This document shows positions 8,695-17,622 of a stretch of DNA of 64,000 nucleotides, one piece after another. The notes beneath the pieces were generated by a model, which was not told the origin of the DNA, ran no database searches, and saw nothing but the letters and a program-made list of their open reading frames with translations. Both the position numbers and the translations under genes were made by a program. This DNA is from Sva-07 sp942492715. Its GTDB lineage: Bacteria > Actinomycetota > Acidimicrobiia > Acidimicrobiales > Ilumatobacteraceae. Location of the stretch: positions 62,001-126,000 of the forward strand of contig CALOFW010000018.1 of the NCBI GenBank assembly GCA_942492715.1, in the 5' to 3' direction. Every line of letters starts with the position of its first letter. The stretch's first letter is position 1.

Positions 8695-9225
8695 TCAGTC
8701 GGCGACGACCGCTGTCTCGTGATCGGCGTCGTCGGCTTCGCTGAGTCCGAGCGCGTCGAGCATGTCGTTCATGTGGTGGAACAGGATGCGTTTGCCCTCG
8801 ACCTTGTACTCGTGGCCGGTGGACGAATCGGTGATCACGGCGGTGCGCACCGTCATCTTCTGGTGCATCTCCACACTGAGATTGGCCCGCTGCAAGGTGT
8901 CGATGAGGATGAGATGCTTGGCGAGGATGATGCCCTTCGCGTTGTTCGACGTCATCAGGTAGAGCTTGTCGGGGGAAGCGGCGAGCACGATCACCGGCGG
9001 CAGCTCGCCCGACGTCGCCGCGTAACTGCCAGCCGTGTAGCCGGCTACGGCGCCGACCGCCTGGGCCGTGTCGCCACCCGCCGCGTCACCGAGCACGGAA
9101 CCGGCAGCGGCGCCGGCGGCGACCTTCCAGGTCATTCCCTTGGGCTGGAAGTCGCCGGCAACAGTGATCGATTCGTCGCCGGTTGCCTCGCGGGCCAGCG
9201 TGATGAGCTTCTGCTTGAGATCCAT
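8695..9225 (-). CDS. Conserved hypothetical protein with glycine-zipper segment
   Basis: The 176-residue product has a short helical N-terminus, an Ala/Gly-rich stretch at about residues 34-70 (AAGAAAGSVLGDAAGG, then GAVAGYTAGSYA) typical of a glycine zipper that inserts in or packs on membranes, and a beta-rich C-terminal half (VIVLAASPDKLYL, MTVRTAVITDSSTGHEYKVEGKR). It converges on the decayed solute-binding gene. A truncated copy of this gene converges in the same way on the intact solute-binding gene at 20055-20280. Function unknown. Confidence 0.7.
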   Translation of the reverse strand: MDLKQKLITLAREATGDESITVAGDFQPKGMTWKVAAGAAAGSVLGDAAGGDTAQAVGAVAGYTAGSYAATSGELPPVIVLAASPDKLYLMTSNNAKGIILAKHLILIDTLQRANLSVEMHQKMTVRTAVITDSSTGHEYKVEGKRILFHHMNDMLDALGLSEADDADHETAVVAD

Positions 9226-9321
9226 CCGCCGGAGGCTATCACTTCACTGCGAAGAGACTTTCGGGGCGAGGTGCACACGATAGGCTCGCCGCTCCGCACC
9301 GTGTTACGGACCTGTGGAGGG

Positions 9322-10905
9322 ATGATGAATCGAGTGAGTGGACGTCGGGTTGCGTTCGTGATGGCGGCCGGGCTGATTGCGGTTGCGGGTTGTAGCAGCG
9401 ACGATGACGCTGCATCGACGCCGAGCGAGGTGTCGGAAACGACGGTCGCATCCGAGGTGACCGAGCCGCCGGCGGAAACGACAGTTCCCGACGTCACGAC
9501 CGATGTGACGACGGCGCCCGACGGCGACTTCGATCCGTATGCGCAGACGTTGGAGTGGGTCGAGTGTGAACTGGGGGAATGCGCGACCGCCACGGTGCCG
9601 ATCGACTACGACGACCCGTCGGCGGGTGACACGTTCATCGAGTTGGTCCGTATACCGGCCTCTGGCGAGGCTCAGGGCACGCTGTTCGTCAACCCAGGGG
9701 GACCGGGCGAGTCCGGGGTCGACTTCGCCCCCGGCTGGGCATTGCTCGTGGGACCCGAGGTGACGGCCGCCTACGACGTGGTCGGGTTCGACCCGCGTGG
9801 GGTTGGTGCCAGCGATCCGTTGGAGTGCCTCGACACCGCAGCGCTCGACGAGTTCATCGCCTTCGATCCGACGCCCGAGACGCCCGAGGAGATCGACGAG
9901 TGGGCAACGCTGCTCGCCGGGATGGGCGAGGGGTGCGAGCAGGACGCCGGAGCCCTTGCGTCGCATGTGACCACGGTGGAGACGGCTCGGGATCTCGACG
10001 TGCTGCGCGCAGTGGTGGGCGATGATCAGCTCAACTACTACGGCGCGTCGTATGGCACCTATCTGGGTGCGACGTACGCCGCCTTGTTCCCCGACAACGT
10101 CGGCCGGCTCGTCCTCGACGGTGCGGTCGACCCTGAAATGCCCTTCTCGGAGCTCTTCCTGGGTTACGCACGAGGGTTCGAGGTCGCCCTGGCAAGCTAC
10201 GCCGACAACTGCGTCGCGGATGGAGCGTGCCCGCTCGGGTCGACGCCGGACGAAGTGATCGCATCCGTGCAAGACCTGTTCGCCCAGGTCGATGAGGAGC
10301 CGCTACTGACCAGCGACCCGGACCGGCCGATCACCCAGGGACTCGCGTACTGGGGTGTCGTCACCGGTTTGTCATCCGCCGAGGAAGGTTGGCCGCTTCT
10401 CACCGAGGCGGTCCTCAGTGCGCAGAACGGCGACGGAGATTTGCTGCTGCTCCTGGCCGACGTCGCGACCGGCCGAGACGAGGAGGGATATTCGTCGAAC
10501 CTGTTCATGGCCCAGACGGCGATCGACTGTCTTGACACCCAGATCAGGCCAGAGGGCGACGAGGTGAACATCGACGAGTTCGTCGAGGCGTCGCCGACAT
10601 TCGGGGCGATTGTCGGTGGCTTCGCTGCGTATGGATGCGACACGTGGCCGCTCGAGACCGCGCTGCAGGCCCCCGACTACAGCGCACCGGGCGCTGCGCC
10701 GATCGTCGTCCTCGGCACGACGAGAGACCCGAACACCCCATACGCGTGGGCGCAACGACTCGCCGAGATCATCGACTCCGGCGTGCTGCTCACCCGTGAT
10801 GGCGACGGTCACACCGGCTACCTGAAAGGGAACGCCTGCATCGACCAGACCATCAACGAGTACCTCGTCAACGGCGCCGTTCCCGACGACGGAACAACCT
10901 GCTAG
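9322..10905 (+). CDS. Secreted alpha/beta-hydrolase lipoprotein (tripeptidyl aminopeptidase / SlpD-E-like)
   Basis: The 527-residue exported hydrolase has a lipoprotein signal (FVMAAGLIAVAGC, Cys at about residue 24) and a Thr/Pro/Glu-rich tether to about residue 70. The catalytic fold has FVNPGGPGESGVDF (oxyanion loop) and YYGASYGTYLGATYA (nucleophile elbow G-A-S-Y-G). The C-terminal TAP-like domain has IVVLGTTRDPNTPYAWA, with the catalytic Asp, and DGHTGYLKG, with the His. All three catalytic residues are visible. The frame is open far upstream, but ATG 9322 or 9325 follows GGAGGGATG and gives the signal peptide. It probably releases peptides outside the cell. Confidence 0.88.
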   Translation: MMNRVSGRRVAFVMAAGLIAVAGCSSDDDAASTPSEVSETTVASEVTEPPAETTVPDVTTDVTTAPDGDFDPYAQTLEWVECELGECATATVPIDYDDPSAGDTFIELVRIPASGEAQGTLFVNPGGPGESGVDFAPGWALLVGPEVTAAYDVVGFDPRGVGASDPLECLDTAALDEFIAFDPTPETPEEIDEWATLLAGMGEGCEQDAGALASHVTTVETARDLDVLRAVVGDDQLNYYGASYGTYLGATYAALFPDNVGRLVLDGAVDPEMPFSELFLGYARGFEVALASYADNCVADGACPLGSTPDEVIASVQDLFAQVDEEPLLTSDPDRPITQGLAYWGVVTGLSSAEEGWPLLTEAVLSAQNGDGDLLLLLADVATGRDEEGYSSNLFMAQTAIDCLDTQIRPEGDEVNIDEFVEASPTFGAIVGGFAAYGCDTWPLETALQAPDYSAPGAAPIVVLGTTRDPNTPYAWAQRLAEIIDSGVLLTRDGDGHTGYLKGNACIDQTINEYLVNGAVPDDGTTC

Positions 10906-10936
10906 CCCAGCCGCCAGCGAGGATCGCGGTCGTGGC

Positions 10937-11125
10937 TCATCGCAGCAGTGTGCGTCCGCGAGCGGTCAACTCCACCTGGACGCATCGATGTCGCGGTCGA
11001 TCGCGCCGTAGGTCCGGTGGAGCAGGCCGCCGGCGGAATCGAGCGGCGAGAAGGGCCCCATTGGTCTGGTCGCGACGCGACTGACTTCACCGGCGGTCAG
11101 CCCGCCGATGAAGTCGGACACGATG
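10937..11125 (-). pseudogene. Remnant of a MarR-family regulator gene
   Basis: On the minus strand one frame reads GGLTAGEVS... then GGLLHRTYGAID, and a second frame reads LTARGRTLL. Both match the MarR genes at 7074-7508 and 57075-57518 in order, and the DNA is closest to the copy at 57075. Frame changes and the loss of both ends mean no protein can be made. It lies directly beside a scar of the small membrane protein tail (about 11137-11158), repeating the gene order of 7074-7886. Confidence 0.75.
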
Positions 11126-11139
11126 TATCGGCTCAGTGA

Positions 11140-11730
11140 GTGAAGAACTCGTCGGTGCGCGACTTCGCCGACGACGCCGTCGACATCGCTGCCGGACTCG
11201 GCGACGAGGTCGACGTGCTCGGGCTCTCGATGGGCGGCGTCCTCGCCCTCTGGACCGGGGAGTTCCGCGACGACGTCGACCGGGTGGTGGCCGTCGCTCC
11301 GGCCGTGTCGATTCCGCGAGTGCCACACTTCCTCACCACGGCGTTCGTCAACGTCGGGAACCGGCTGCCGAACTTCTCGCTGAGTTCGCCCGGCGTCAAG
11401 CTCGACCATGCCTACGCCGGCGAGTCGACCGGCGCGTTGGCGGCGATGTTCCTCCTCGCACGAGCTGTCGGCAACGAGATCCCCGGGAGCACCGCAGCCG
11501 CCCGTGAGGTCACCGTCGTCCTCAACCCGGACGACGACCAGGTCGACAACGGTCAGGTGAAAGACCTCGTCGGCCGGTGGAGCGACGCGGACGGCACCGT
11601 CGACGTCGTCGAGTTCCCGGCCGCTGGGCTCCCACACGATGTGATCGACCCCGGTCAACCCGCCGCCGACGTCGACACGGTGTATCCGATCCTGCTCGAG
11701 CTGCTCGCCGGGGACCAACCCGCATCGTGA
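11140..11730 (+). CDS. N-terminally truncated alpha/beta hydrolase
   Basis: The 196-residue product contains the nucleophile elbow VLGLSMGGVLA, an acidic site in NPDDDQVDN and a late histidine in LPHDVID, so the catalytic Ser, Asp and His order of a lipase/esterase-type hydrolase is kept. The first beta-strands and the oxyanion loop, normally about 80-100 residues, are missing. The first codons (from GTG 11140) come from a scar of the membrane-protein gene on the other strand, so the gene was cut at its 5' end by a rearrangement. It is probably non-functional, although the frame is clean. Confidence 0.65.
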   Translation: MKNSSVRDFADDAVDIAAGLGDEVDVLGLSMGGVLALWTGEFRDDVDRVVAVAPAVSIPRVPHFLTTAFVNVGNRLPNFSLSSPGVKLDHAYAGESTGALAAMFLLARAVGNEIPGSTAAAREVTVVLNPDDDQVDNGQVKDLVGRWSDADGTVDVVEFPAAGLPHDVIDPGQPAADVDTVYPILLELLAGDQPAS

Positions 11731-11794
11731 GTGCTTGCCGAGAACCGAACCGCGCCTGCCGGCCACGCCGCTTCGTATGGGAGGATCCCACTCC

Positions 11795-13720
11795 ATGACC
11801 GTCGTGTTGTGGTTCTTCGTCGTTGCGCTCGGTTGGTGGCTGATCACGGTCGTTGCCGGTCGGCTGCTCGGTGCCCGACGCGGCTGGCTGGCCCTCGCTC
11901 TCGCAGGAATCGCCGGGTTCGCCCTCGCGCTCGTGACCGCCGGCGAGTTGACCAACTGGGAATGGCGAACGCTCGACATGGTGCTCGTCACCTTGGCGCT
12001 CGCTCTGCTCCTCACGATGGCGTTCGCGCTGGCGATCGACCTCGCGGCGCCGGTCGGCTCGCTGGCACACGACGGCGCGGCGGGCCTCGTGACGATCCGC
12101 AACCCGGTTCAGGCATCCCGCTCGAAGATTGCGCCGTTCCGCCGATACCGCCAGGTTCTTGCCATCGCTCGACACGAAGGTGTGCTCGCCCGTACGGTGA
12201 CCCACGACGAACTGCCCGCCGGCGTGCGACGCACCTTGGAGTCCGCCGGTGGCATCTTCGTCAAGCTCGGACAGGTCGCCTCGACGAGGACCGACGTGCT
12301 CCCGGTCGCATGGTGTGACGAGTTGTCGTTGCTGCGCAGCGCGGCCGAACCGCAACCCGAGGCAGTGATACGTCCTCACATCATCGAGCAGCTCGGCGGC
12401 CCACCCGAGGAGTACTTCGCCTCCTTCGACTGGACCCCACTCGCGAGCGCATCGATCGCGCAGGTGTACCGAGCGACGCTCAAGTCCGGCGACGACGTGG
12501 TCGTCAAGGTCCAGCGGACCGGGCTCGACGAAACGATCGCCACCGATCGCGCGGCGATCATGCAGCTCGCCGGACTCATCCAGCGACGCACTCCGCTCGG
12601 GTTGTCGGTCCAGCCGGCCGACCTCGCCCAGGAATTCATCGAGAGCATCGAGGAGGAGCTCGACTTCCGGGTCGAGGCGAACAATGCGCTCGAACTGAGT
12701 ACCGGGCTCGCCGACGTCGATGGCATCCGGGTGCCGATCGTTCATCGGGATCTGTCGACCGCAAAAGTCCTGACGGAGGAGTACGTCGCGGCGCCGAGCA
12801 TCGTCGACGACGACGCCCTCGCCGCCCTCGGCGTCGACCGTGCAGTGCTCGCGAACCGGCTCATCGAGGCCTTTCTGCACCAGATCTTCGACATCGGTGT
12901 CTTCCACGCCGACCCCCACCCCGGCAACATCCTCATCGAACCCGACGGCACCATCGTCTTGATCGATCTCGGAGCGGTTGGCAGGATCGGCCCGGGGCAC
13001 CGGGCGGCCGTGCTCGACCTCCTCGCCGCTGCGGCAGTCGGTGATGCCGTCGGTCTGCGTCAGGCGCTGGAGCGAATCGCACTGTTCGATCGGCGTCTCG
13101 ACACGAGAGTGCTCGATGCTGCGCTGGAGACATTCCTCGGTCGCCACATGAGTACCGGGGGCGGGATCACGGCGGCGGCCTTCGAGGACCTGGCGTCGCT
13201 GATCGGCGACTTCGGCATCCGCTTGCCGGCTTGGTTCGGAACCCTGACGCGCACCATGGTGTCGCTGGAGGGGACGCTGACGACGATCGATCCGGAGTTC
13301 TCGCTGGTCGACGCTGCTCGCCGGCACGCCGAACAGGGCATCGGACACCCGACGGTCAGTGGGCTCAAGGACTCGGTCGAACAGGAGCTGCTCCAACAGC
13401 TCCCGCGTCTCCGCCGCGTGCCCGAACGAGTCGACGAGCTGTTCGGGCAGCTGTTGGCCGGACAGTTGTCAGCGAGTGTTTCGGTCCTGTCGGATGAGCG
13501 TGATGTCCGGCTGATCACGCGGCTCGTCGACCGCCTGGTGCTCGCGATCATCGCCGCGGCGACCGGCGTCGGGGCGACGATTCTGCTCGGTGTCGAGATC
13601 GGACCCACGCTCGGTGGCTCGGTCTCGATCAACGAAGTGCTCGGTTACTTCGGCATCGTCGCCGCCTCGATCCTGGCGCTCCGCGTGGTCGCGGGGATCA
13701 TCCGGGACGGAGTCGTCTAG
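11795..13720 (+). CDS. AarF/UbiB/ABC1-family atypical kinase, membrane-bound
   Basis: The 641-residue product has three N-terminal hydrophobic segments (residues 1-90), the ABC1 kinase-like domain and two C-terminal hydrophobic segments. Signatures are GGIFVKLGQVASTR (the K-x-G-Q motif), LASASIAQVYRATLKSG (Ala-rich loop replacing the Gly-rich loop), VVVKVQR, and FHADPHPGNILIEPDG followed by VLIDLGAVG (catalytic loop and D-x-G site). ATG 11795 is preceded by GGGAGG. Family members act in quinone or lipid metabolism in the membrane; the substrate here is unknown. It converges with the kinase-flippase gene. Confidence 0.9.
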   Translation: MTVVLWFFVVALGWWLITVVAGRLLGARRGWLALALAGIAGFALALVTAGELTNWEWRTLDMVLVTLALALLLTMAFALAIDLAAPVGSLAHDGAAGLVTIRNPVQASRSKIAPFRRYRQVLAIARHEGVLARTVTHDELPAGVRRTLESAGGIFVKLGQVASTRTDVLPVAWCDELSLLRSAAEPQPEAVIRPHIIEQLGGPPEEYFASFDWTPLASASIAQVYRATLKSGDDVVVKVQRTGLDETIATDRAAIMQLAGLIQRRTPLGLSVQPADLAQEFIESIEEELDFRVEANNALELSTGLADVDGIRVPIVHRDLSTAKVLTEEYVAAPSIVDDDALAALGVDRAVLANRLIEAFLHQIFDIGVFHADPHPGNILIEPDGTIVLIDLGAVGRIGPGHRAAVLDLLAAAAVGDAVGLRQALERIALFDRRLDTRVLDAALETFLGRHMSTGGGITAAAFEDLASLIGDFGIRLPAWFGTLTRTMVSLEGTLTTIDPEFSLVDAARRHAEQGIGHPTVSGLKDSVEQELLQQLPRLRRVPERVDELFGQLLAGQLSASVSVLSDERDVRLITRLVDRLVLAIIAAATGVGATILLGVEIGPTLGGSVSINEVLGYFGIVAASILALRVVAGIIRDGVV

Positions 13721-13744
13721 CGCACGCTCATCGGCGGCAGCGGC

Positions 13745-16180
13745 TCAGAGATACTCGTGGCGTTCCAGCCAGTGGAAGCACAGCCAACCCGGCAGGATCG
13801 GGATCCAGAAGGTGAACAGCCGGTACAGGAACACCGCCGGGACGGCGACCGTGTTGTCGAGGCCGGCGGCGACCAGCCCGGCGATCAACGCCGCCTCGAC
13901 CGCGCCGAGTCCGCCGGGAGTGGGAGCGGCCTGCGCGACCGCCGAGCCGACGAGGAACACCGCGCCGACAGTGGCAAACGCGAGTCCTCCACCGAATGCC
14001 TCGATGCTGAAGTACAGCGTGGTGAGGTAGGCGAACGTGACGAGCATCGAGCCACCGAGCAGCAGCGCCACCTTGCCAGGCCGCCGCAACACGGTGCTCA
14101 CACCGTCGAAGGCCTGCCGGAGGATTGGAACGAGCTTCTCGCGGAGCATCCGTCGGGTGCTCGGGATGGCGAGGGAGATCAACATGAGAACGACCACGAT
14201 GGCGATCCCGATCAGGAAGTACTTCGGGTCGGGCAGCCGGAAGCTCCCGAAGGCATCGCGTCCGGCCCACACGATGAAGACCCCGATGAGCGTCACGTGG
14301 CCGATCAGACCGCCGACGGTGTTGAGCCCGATGCCCGAGGCGGCGACGGCCTTCTCGACGCCCTGCTTCTGGAGGAACCGCATGTTGAGTGCCATCCCGC
14401 CGAGGCCGGCCGGCGCGAGCTTGCTGGCGAACGACGACCCGAACGAGGCAGTCACCAGTGGACCGGCGGGCAGCCGCTCCGGAATGGAGCCGGCCAGGCT
14501 CATCGACGCGGCGATGTAGGTCATGGCCGAGGCGAGGACGATCACCGGGGTCCACGCCCAGTTGGCATCCTTGACCTGGGTGGCGATACCCGGAATGTCG
14601 GCGAACTGCGGGAAGAGGAAGTACGTCGCGAGCACGAGTGCGACCACCATGACGATGGTGTTGCGGCTCGCCCGTTCGAGTTGGGCGTACTCGACGGTCT
14701 CGACGTGACACCGCTCGATGACCTCGTCGCGGAGCTCCTCGAGCAGGCCTGGGTGCTCCTTCAAGGCGGTCTGGGTCGCGCCACTGAGCGCCTTGGTCTG
14801 CAGGCGCGGGAGCGCCTCGCCGACCGCCTCGGCGCCGATCGTGTCGATGGCGGAGACGACCGCGCGTTCGGCGCCGACCACCACCGCCAGCGAGCACAGC
14901 AGCTGGGCGACGTCGGCGTCGAGGATCTCGTCGGGAACAGCGATCTCCGAGAACCCGAAGTCGATCATCGACGGCACCCCATCGGCACCGACGAACACGT
15001 TCGCCCGGCGAAGGTCACGGTGGGCGATCCGATGTCGGCGCAGCACACCGACCTGGGCCCAGATCTGATCCATCAGCTCGTCGGTCACCGCATCGTCGTC
15101 GAGACCGTCGAGCGAGACACCGTCGATCATGTCGTAGGCCAGCAGCATCGAGTCGGTGCCGACATCGACGACGCCACGAAGTCGGGGCGTACGGACACCC
15201 ACGTCGCGCGCGAGGAGTGCGATCAACGCCTCGTGCTCGATCGTTCGTCGCAGCGAGGAGAACGGTCGGTCGTCGCCGACGTTCTTCAGCCGGAAGAACC
15301 GGTAGACCCGGAACATCAGGTCGGCTGCGCGCTCTTGCGGCCCGAGCACCTTGACGAAGAGACCGGTGCCGTCGTCGAGGGTGGCGAAGTAGGGGGTGGA
15401 GCCGCGGGCGTCGACCTTGGCCTGGCGGACCCCCGACGTGTGCAAACCGGCGTCGGCGAGGGCAAAACCGATGGCGTCGAGCGTCGGCCGGCGGTCGGGA
15501 CGACCGAACGCCAGCAGCACGAGCGTGCCGACCACCGCTCCGAGCGGGAGCGCCACGAACGCATCGGCGGGGAGTCTGACCGACACGACCACGGTGACGA
15601 ACGTGTACAGCGTCATCAGCCCGATCCCGAATCGCCGCCAACGGCGAGACACGAACGGGGCGACGGCGATGAAGGACGCCGACATCGCAGCCAGACCGGG
15701 CGCTGCGGAGACCACATCGGTACCGAACCCGGCGCGTACGGCCAGCTCGTTCAACACCATCTCCGACGCATCCCGGTCGATGAACTGCTGCAGCAGCGTC
15801 ATCAGGAGCGATGCAACCAACGAGGAGAGGAAGATGTAGCCGAAGAGCCGGTACCGCTTGGTGATCAGGGGCAACAGGTAGAGGCTGATCAGGACGACGC
15901 CGCCGAGGAACTGGATGAAGCCGTTCAGGACTCGTTCGATGGTCGAGCTCACGAAGCCGAGGAGCCCGATCAGGTCCTCTTCGAACCCCACGACGGAGTC
16001 CTGGGCCCAACGGGTCAACGCTGCGACGACCAGGGTCACGATGCCGAAGACGATCAGTCGAAGGACGTCCTCGGGGGAACGGGTGTAGCGCCGCGTGCCC
16101 TCCTCGTGCGATCCCGCGCCAGTGATGTCCGAGATGATCGAGTGCGTCCGGTCGGACGCGATCGCTGAAATGGAACTCAT
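13745..16180 (-). CDS. Kinase-fold and LPG-synthase/flippase-like membrane fusion protein
   Basis: This is a large three-part protein of about 811 residues. An N-terminal block of hydrophobic helices is followed by a kinase-like domain with GLFVKVLG, HRIAHRDLRRANVFV and MIDFGFSE (catalytic loop and metal site). The C-terminal half is a multi-helix domain of the lysylphosphatidylglycerol synthetase TM / YbhN flippase type (TIGR00374-like), with SKLAPAGLGGMALNMRFL and AAPTPGGLGAVEA. The start is taken at ATG 16180; a GTG at 16258 in the same frame would leave only 12 bases to the divergent gene. It probably handles a polyprenyl or glycerolipid. Confidence 0.85.
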   Translation of the reverse strand: MSSISAIASDRTHSIISDITGAGSHEEGTRRYTRSPEDVLRLIVFGIVTLVVAALTRWAQDSVVGFEEDLIGLLGFVSSTIERVLNGFIQFLGGVVLISLYLLPLITKRYRLFGYIFLSSLVASLLMTLLQQFIDRDASEMVLNELAVRAGFGTDVVSAAPGLAAMSASFIAVAPFVSRRWRRFGIGLMTLYTFVTVVVSVRLPADAFVALPLGAVVGTLVLLAFGRPDRRPTLDAIGFALADAGLHTSGVRQAKVDARGSTPYFATLDDGTGLFVKVLGPQERAADLMFRVYRFFRLKNVGDDRPFSSLRRTIEHEALIALLARDVGVRTPRLRGVVDVGTDSMLLAYDMIDGVSLDGLDDDAVTDELMDQIWAQVGVLRRHRIAHRDLRRANVFVGADGVPSMIDFGFSEIAVPDEILDADVAQLLCSLAVVVGAERAVVSAIDTIGAEAVGEALPRLQTKALSGATQTALKEHPGLLEELRDEVIERCHVETVEYAQLERASRNTIVMVVALVLATYFLFPQFADIPGIATQVKDANWAWTPVIVLASAMTYIAASMSLAGSIPERLPAGPLVTASFGSSFASKLAPAGLGGMALNMRFLQKQGVEKAVAASGIGLNTVGGLIGHVTLIGVFIVWAGRDAFGSFRLPDPKYFLIGIAIVVVLMLISLAIPSTRRMLREKLVPILRQAFDGVSTVLRRPGKVALLLGGSMLVTFAYLTTLYFSIEAFGGGLAFATVGAVFLVGSAVAQAAPTPGGLGAVEAALIAGLVAAGLDNTVAVPAVFLYRLFTFWIPILPGWLCFHWLERHEYL

Positions 16181-16270
16181 GGGTGACGGATCTTCCTGTC
16201 GTGCTGCGCTGGAGTCGTTCGGTGGCGAGGCGACCATTGTTGCGCAGATTGCTTCCACGAACAGTCATCA

Positions 16271-16945
16271 ATGTGCTCAACTGCTTCGGTGATCCCCGCC
16301 CAACTGACCGTGCGCCCGCGACTCGGTGGGTTCCGGCACCCGTTTCTCGTCGTCGGGGCCGCACTGATCGGCCTCGCAACGTCGTACCTCGTGGCGATCC
16401 GGACGCCGGTGCCGAGCTGGGAACTCAGCCTCACCGAGTGGATCAACGACGCGCCCGACAACGTCGCCACCGTGCTGTATCCGATCATGCAGTTCGGAAC
16501 GCTGGCTGGCCCGCTGCTCGTGGCGATCGCGATCGCAATCTTCAGACGTGACTGGTTGCTGAGTGCCGCCACGATGATCGTCGGTCTCGTGACGTGGTTC
16601 GCCGCCAAGGGGGTGAAGCGACTGGTCGAGCGGGATCGCCCAGCCAGCTACATGACCGAGATCGTCATCCGCGAGGGTGACGGAACCGGACTGGGCTACG
16701 TGTCGGGGCACAGCGCCGTTGCCGCAGCGACCGCCGTCATGGCGATGGCGGCCCTGCCCCCACGCTGGCGCCCGCTGATGGTCGTCGTGGCGTTCCTCGT
16801 GGGGCTCGCACGCGTGGTGCACGGCGTGCACCTACCCGCCGACCTCGTCGGTGGATGGAGCCTCGGCGTGCTCATCGCCATGGGTGCGCTGTGGGGCGTC
16901 GATCGCATCGGAGGCACCGACTCGCCGTCCGTGGAGCCGGTATGA
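16271..16945 (+). CDS. PAP2-superfamily membrane phosphatase, first copy
   Basis: The 224-residue integral membrane protein carries the three phosphatase motifs of the PAP2 / undecaprenyl-diphosphatase type: KRLVERDRP (K-x6-R-P), YVSGHSAVA (S-G-H) and RVVHGVHLPADLVGG (R-x5-H-x3-D). It likely dephosphorylates a lipid phosphate at the outer membrane face. It is transcribed divergently from the kinase-flippase gene and overlaps the second PAP2 gene by four bases (ATGA). No ribosome site is evident at ATG 16271, so the true start may lie a few codons downstream. Confidence 0.88.
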   Translation: MCSTASVIPAQLTVRPRLGGFRHPFLVVGAALIGLATSYLVAIRTPVPSWELSLTEWINDAPDNVATVLYPIMQFGTLAGPLLVAIAIAIFRRDWLLSAATMIVGLVTWFAAKGVKRLVERDRPASYMTEIVIREGDGTGLGYVSGHSAVAAATAVMAMAALPPRWRPLMVVVAFLVGLARVVHGVHLPADLVGGWSLGVLIAMGALWGVDRIGGTDSPSVEPV

Positions 16946-17613
16946 CGACACCGACCACCGATGATCGCCGTCTCTGGCTGATCGCCTTCGCGATCGCCGT
17001 CACCATCGCACTCGTCGCCGGGCTCGTCGCGTCGACCGGCGAGGTCCCGGGCTGGGAGCAGTCGATCTTCCATGCGATCAACGGTCTTCCCGACTGGCTC
17101 GAGCAGCCGATGTGGGTGTTCCAACTGGCCGGCCTGTTGCTCGTGCCGCTCGTGGTCGCCGTGATCGCCGCAGCCTTCAAGCAGTGGTGGCTCGCGATCG
17201 CGCTGGTGGTGTTCATTCCGCTGAAGCTGCTGGTCGAGAAGGGTGTCGTGAAGCAGCTCGTCGAACGAGAGCGTCCGGGCACCACCATCTGCGGCTACGA
17301 CGCCGCCGACCCCGAGGCATTCGACGTCTCGTGTGGCCAGTTCCGCGGTGACGTGCCGCTCGAAGGGCTCTCGTTCGTGTCGGGTCACGCCATCATCGCG
17401 TGGGGTGTCGCGGCGCTGCTGTGGGTGGTGCTCCCCGGGCGCTGGCGATGGGTGCCGGTCGGCATCGCCGCGCTCAACGCCATCGCCCGGGTGTACCTCG
17501 GAGCCCACAACCCGCTCGACGTCGTCGGCGGCGGTGCGATCGGTGTCGCCATCGCGGCGCTCCTGATCCTGGCCGTCGAGCTGATCCAGCGCCGTCGTTC
17601 GGCCGACGGATAG
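16942..17613 (+). CDS. PAP2-superfamily membrane phosphatase, second copy
   Basis: This 223-residue membrane phosphatase has KQLVERERP, SFVSGHAII and RVYLGAHNPLDVVGG as motifs 1-3. Compared with the first PAP2 gene it has an insert between motifs 1 and 2 (CGYDAADPEAFDVSCGQF) with two cysteines that could form an extracytoplasmic disulphide. The adjacent PAP2 genes overlap by four bases, so they are coupled, and both have complete active sites. They may act on different lipid phosphates in the same pathway. Confidence 0.88.
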   Translation: MTTPTTDDRRLWLIAFAIAVTIALVAGLVASTGEVPGWEQSIFHAINGLPDWLEQPMWVFQLAGLLLVPLVVAVIAAAFKQWWLAIALVVFIPLKLLVEKGVVKQLVERERPGTTICGYDAADPEAFDVSCGQFRGDVPLEGLSFVSGHAIIAWGVAALLWVVLPGRWRWVPVGIAALNAIARVYLGAHNPLDVVGGGAIGVAIAALLILAVELIQRRRSADG

Positions 17614-17622
17614 CGTTGCGCC

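Noticed and set aside
8719..9321. N-terminal 200 codons of the frame continuing into the secreted hydrolase
   Set aside because: They are antisense to the glycine-zipper gene; the lipoprotein signal starts at 9322.
13757..16168. 803-codon plus-strand frame opposite the kinase-flippase gene
   Set aside because: Low-complexity charged protein; the minus-strand reading has kinase and flippase motifs.
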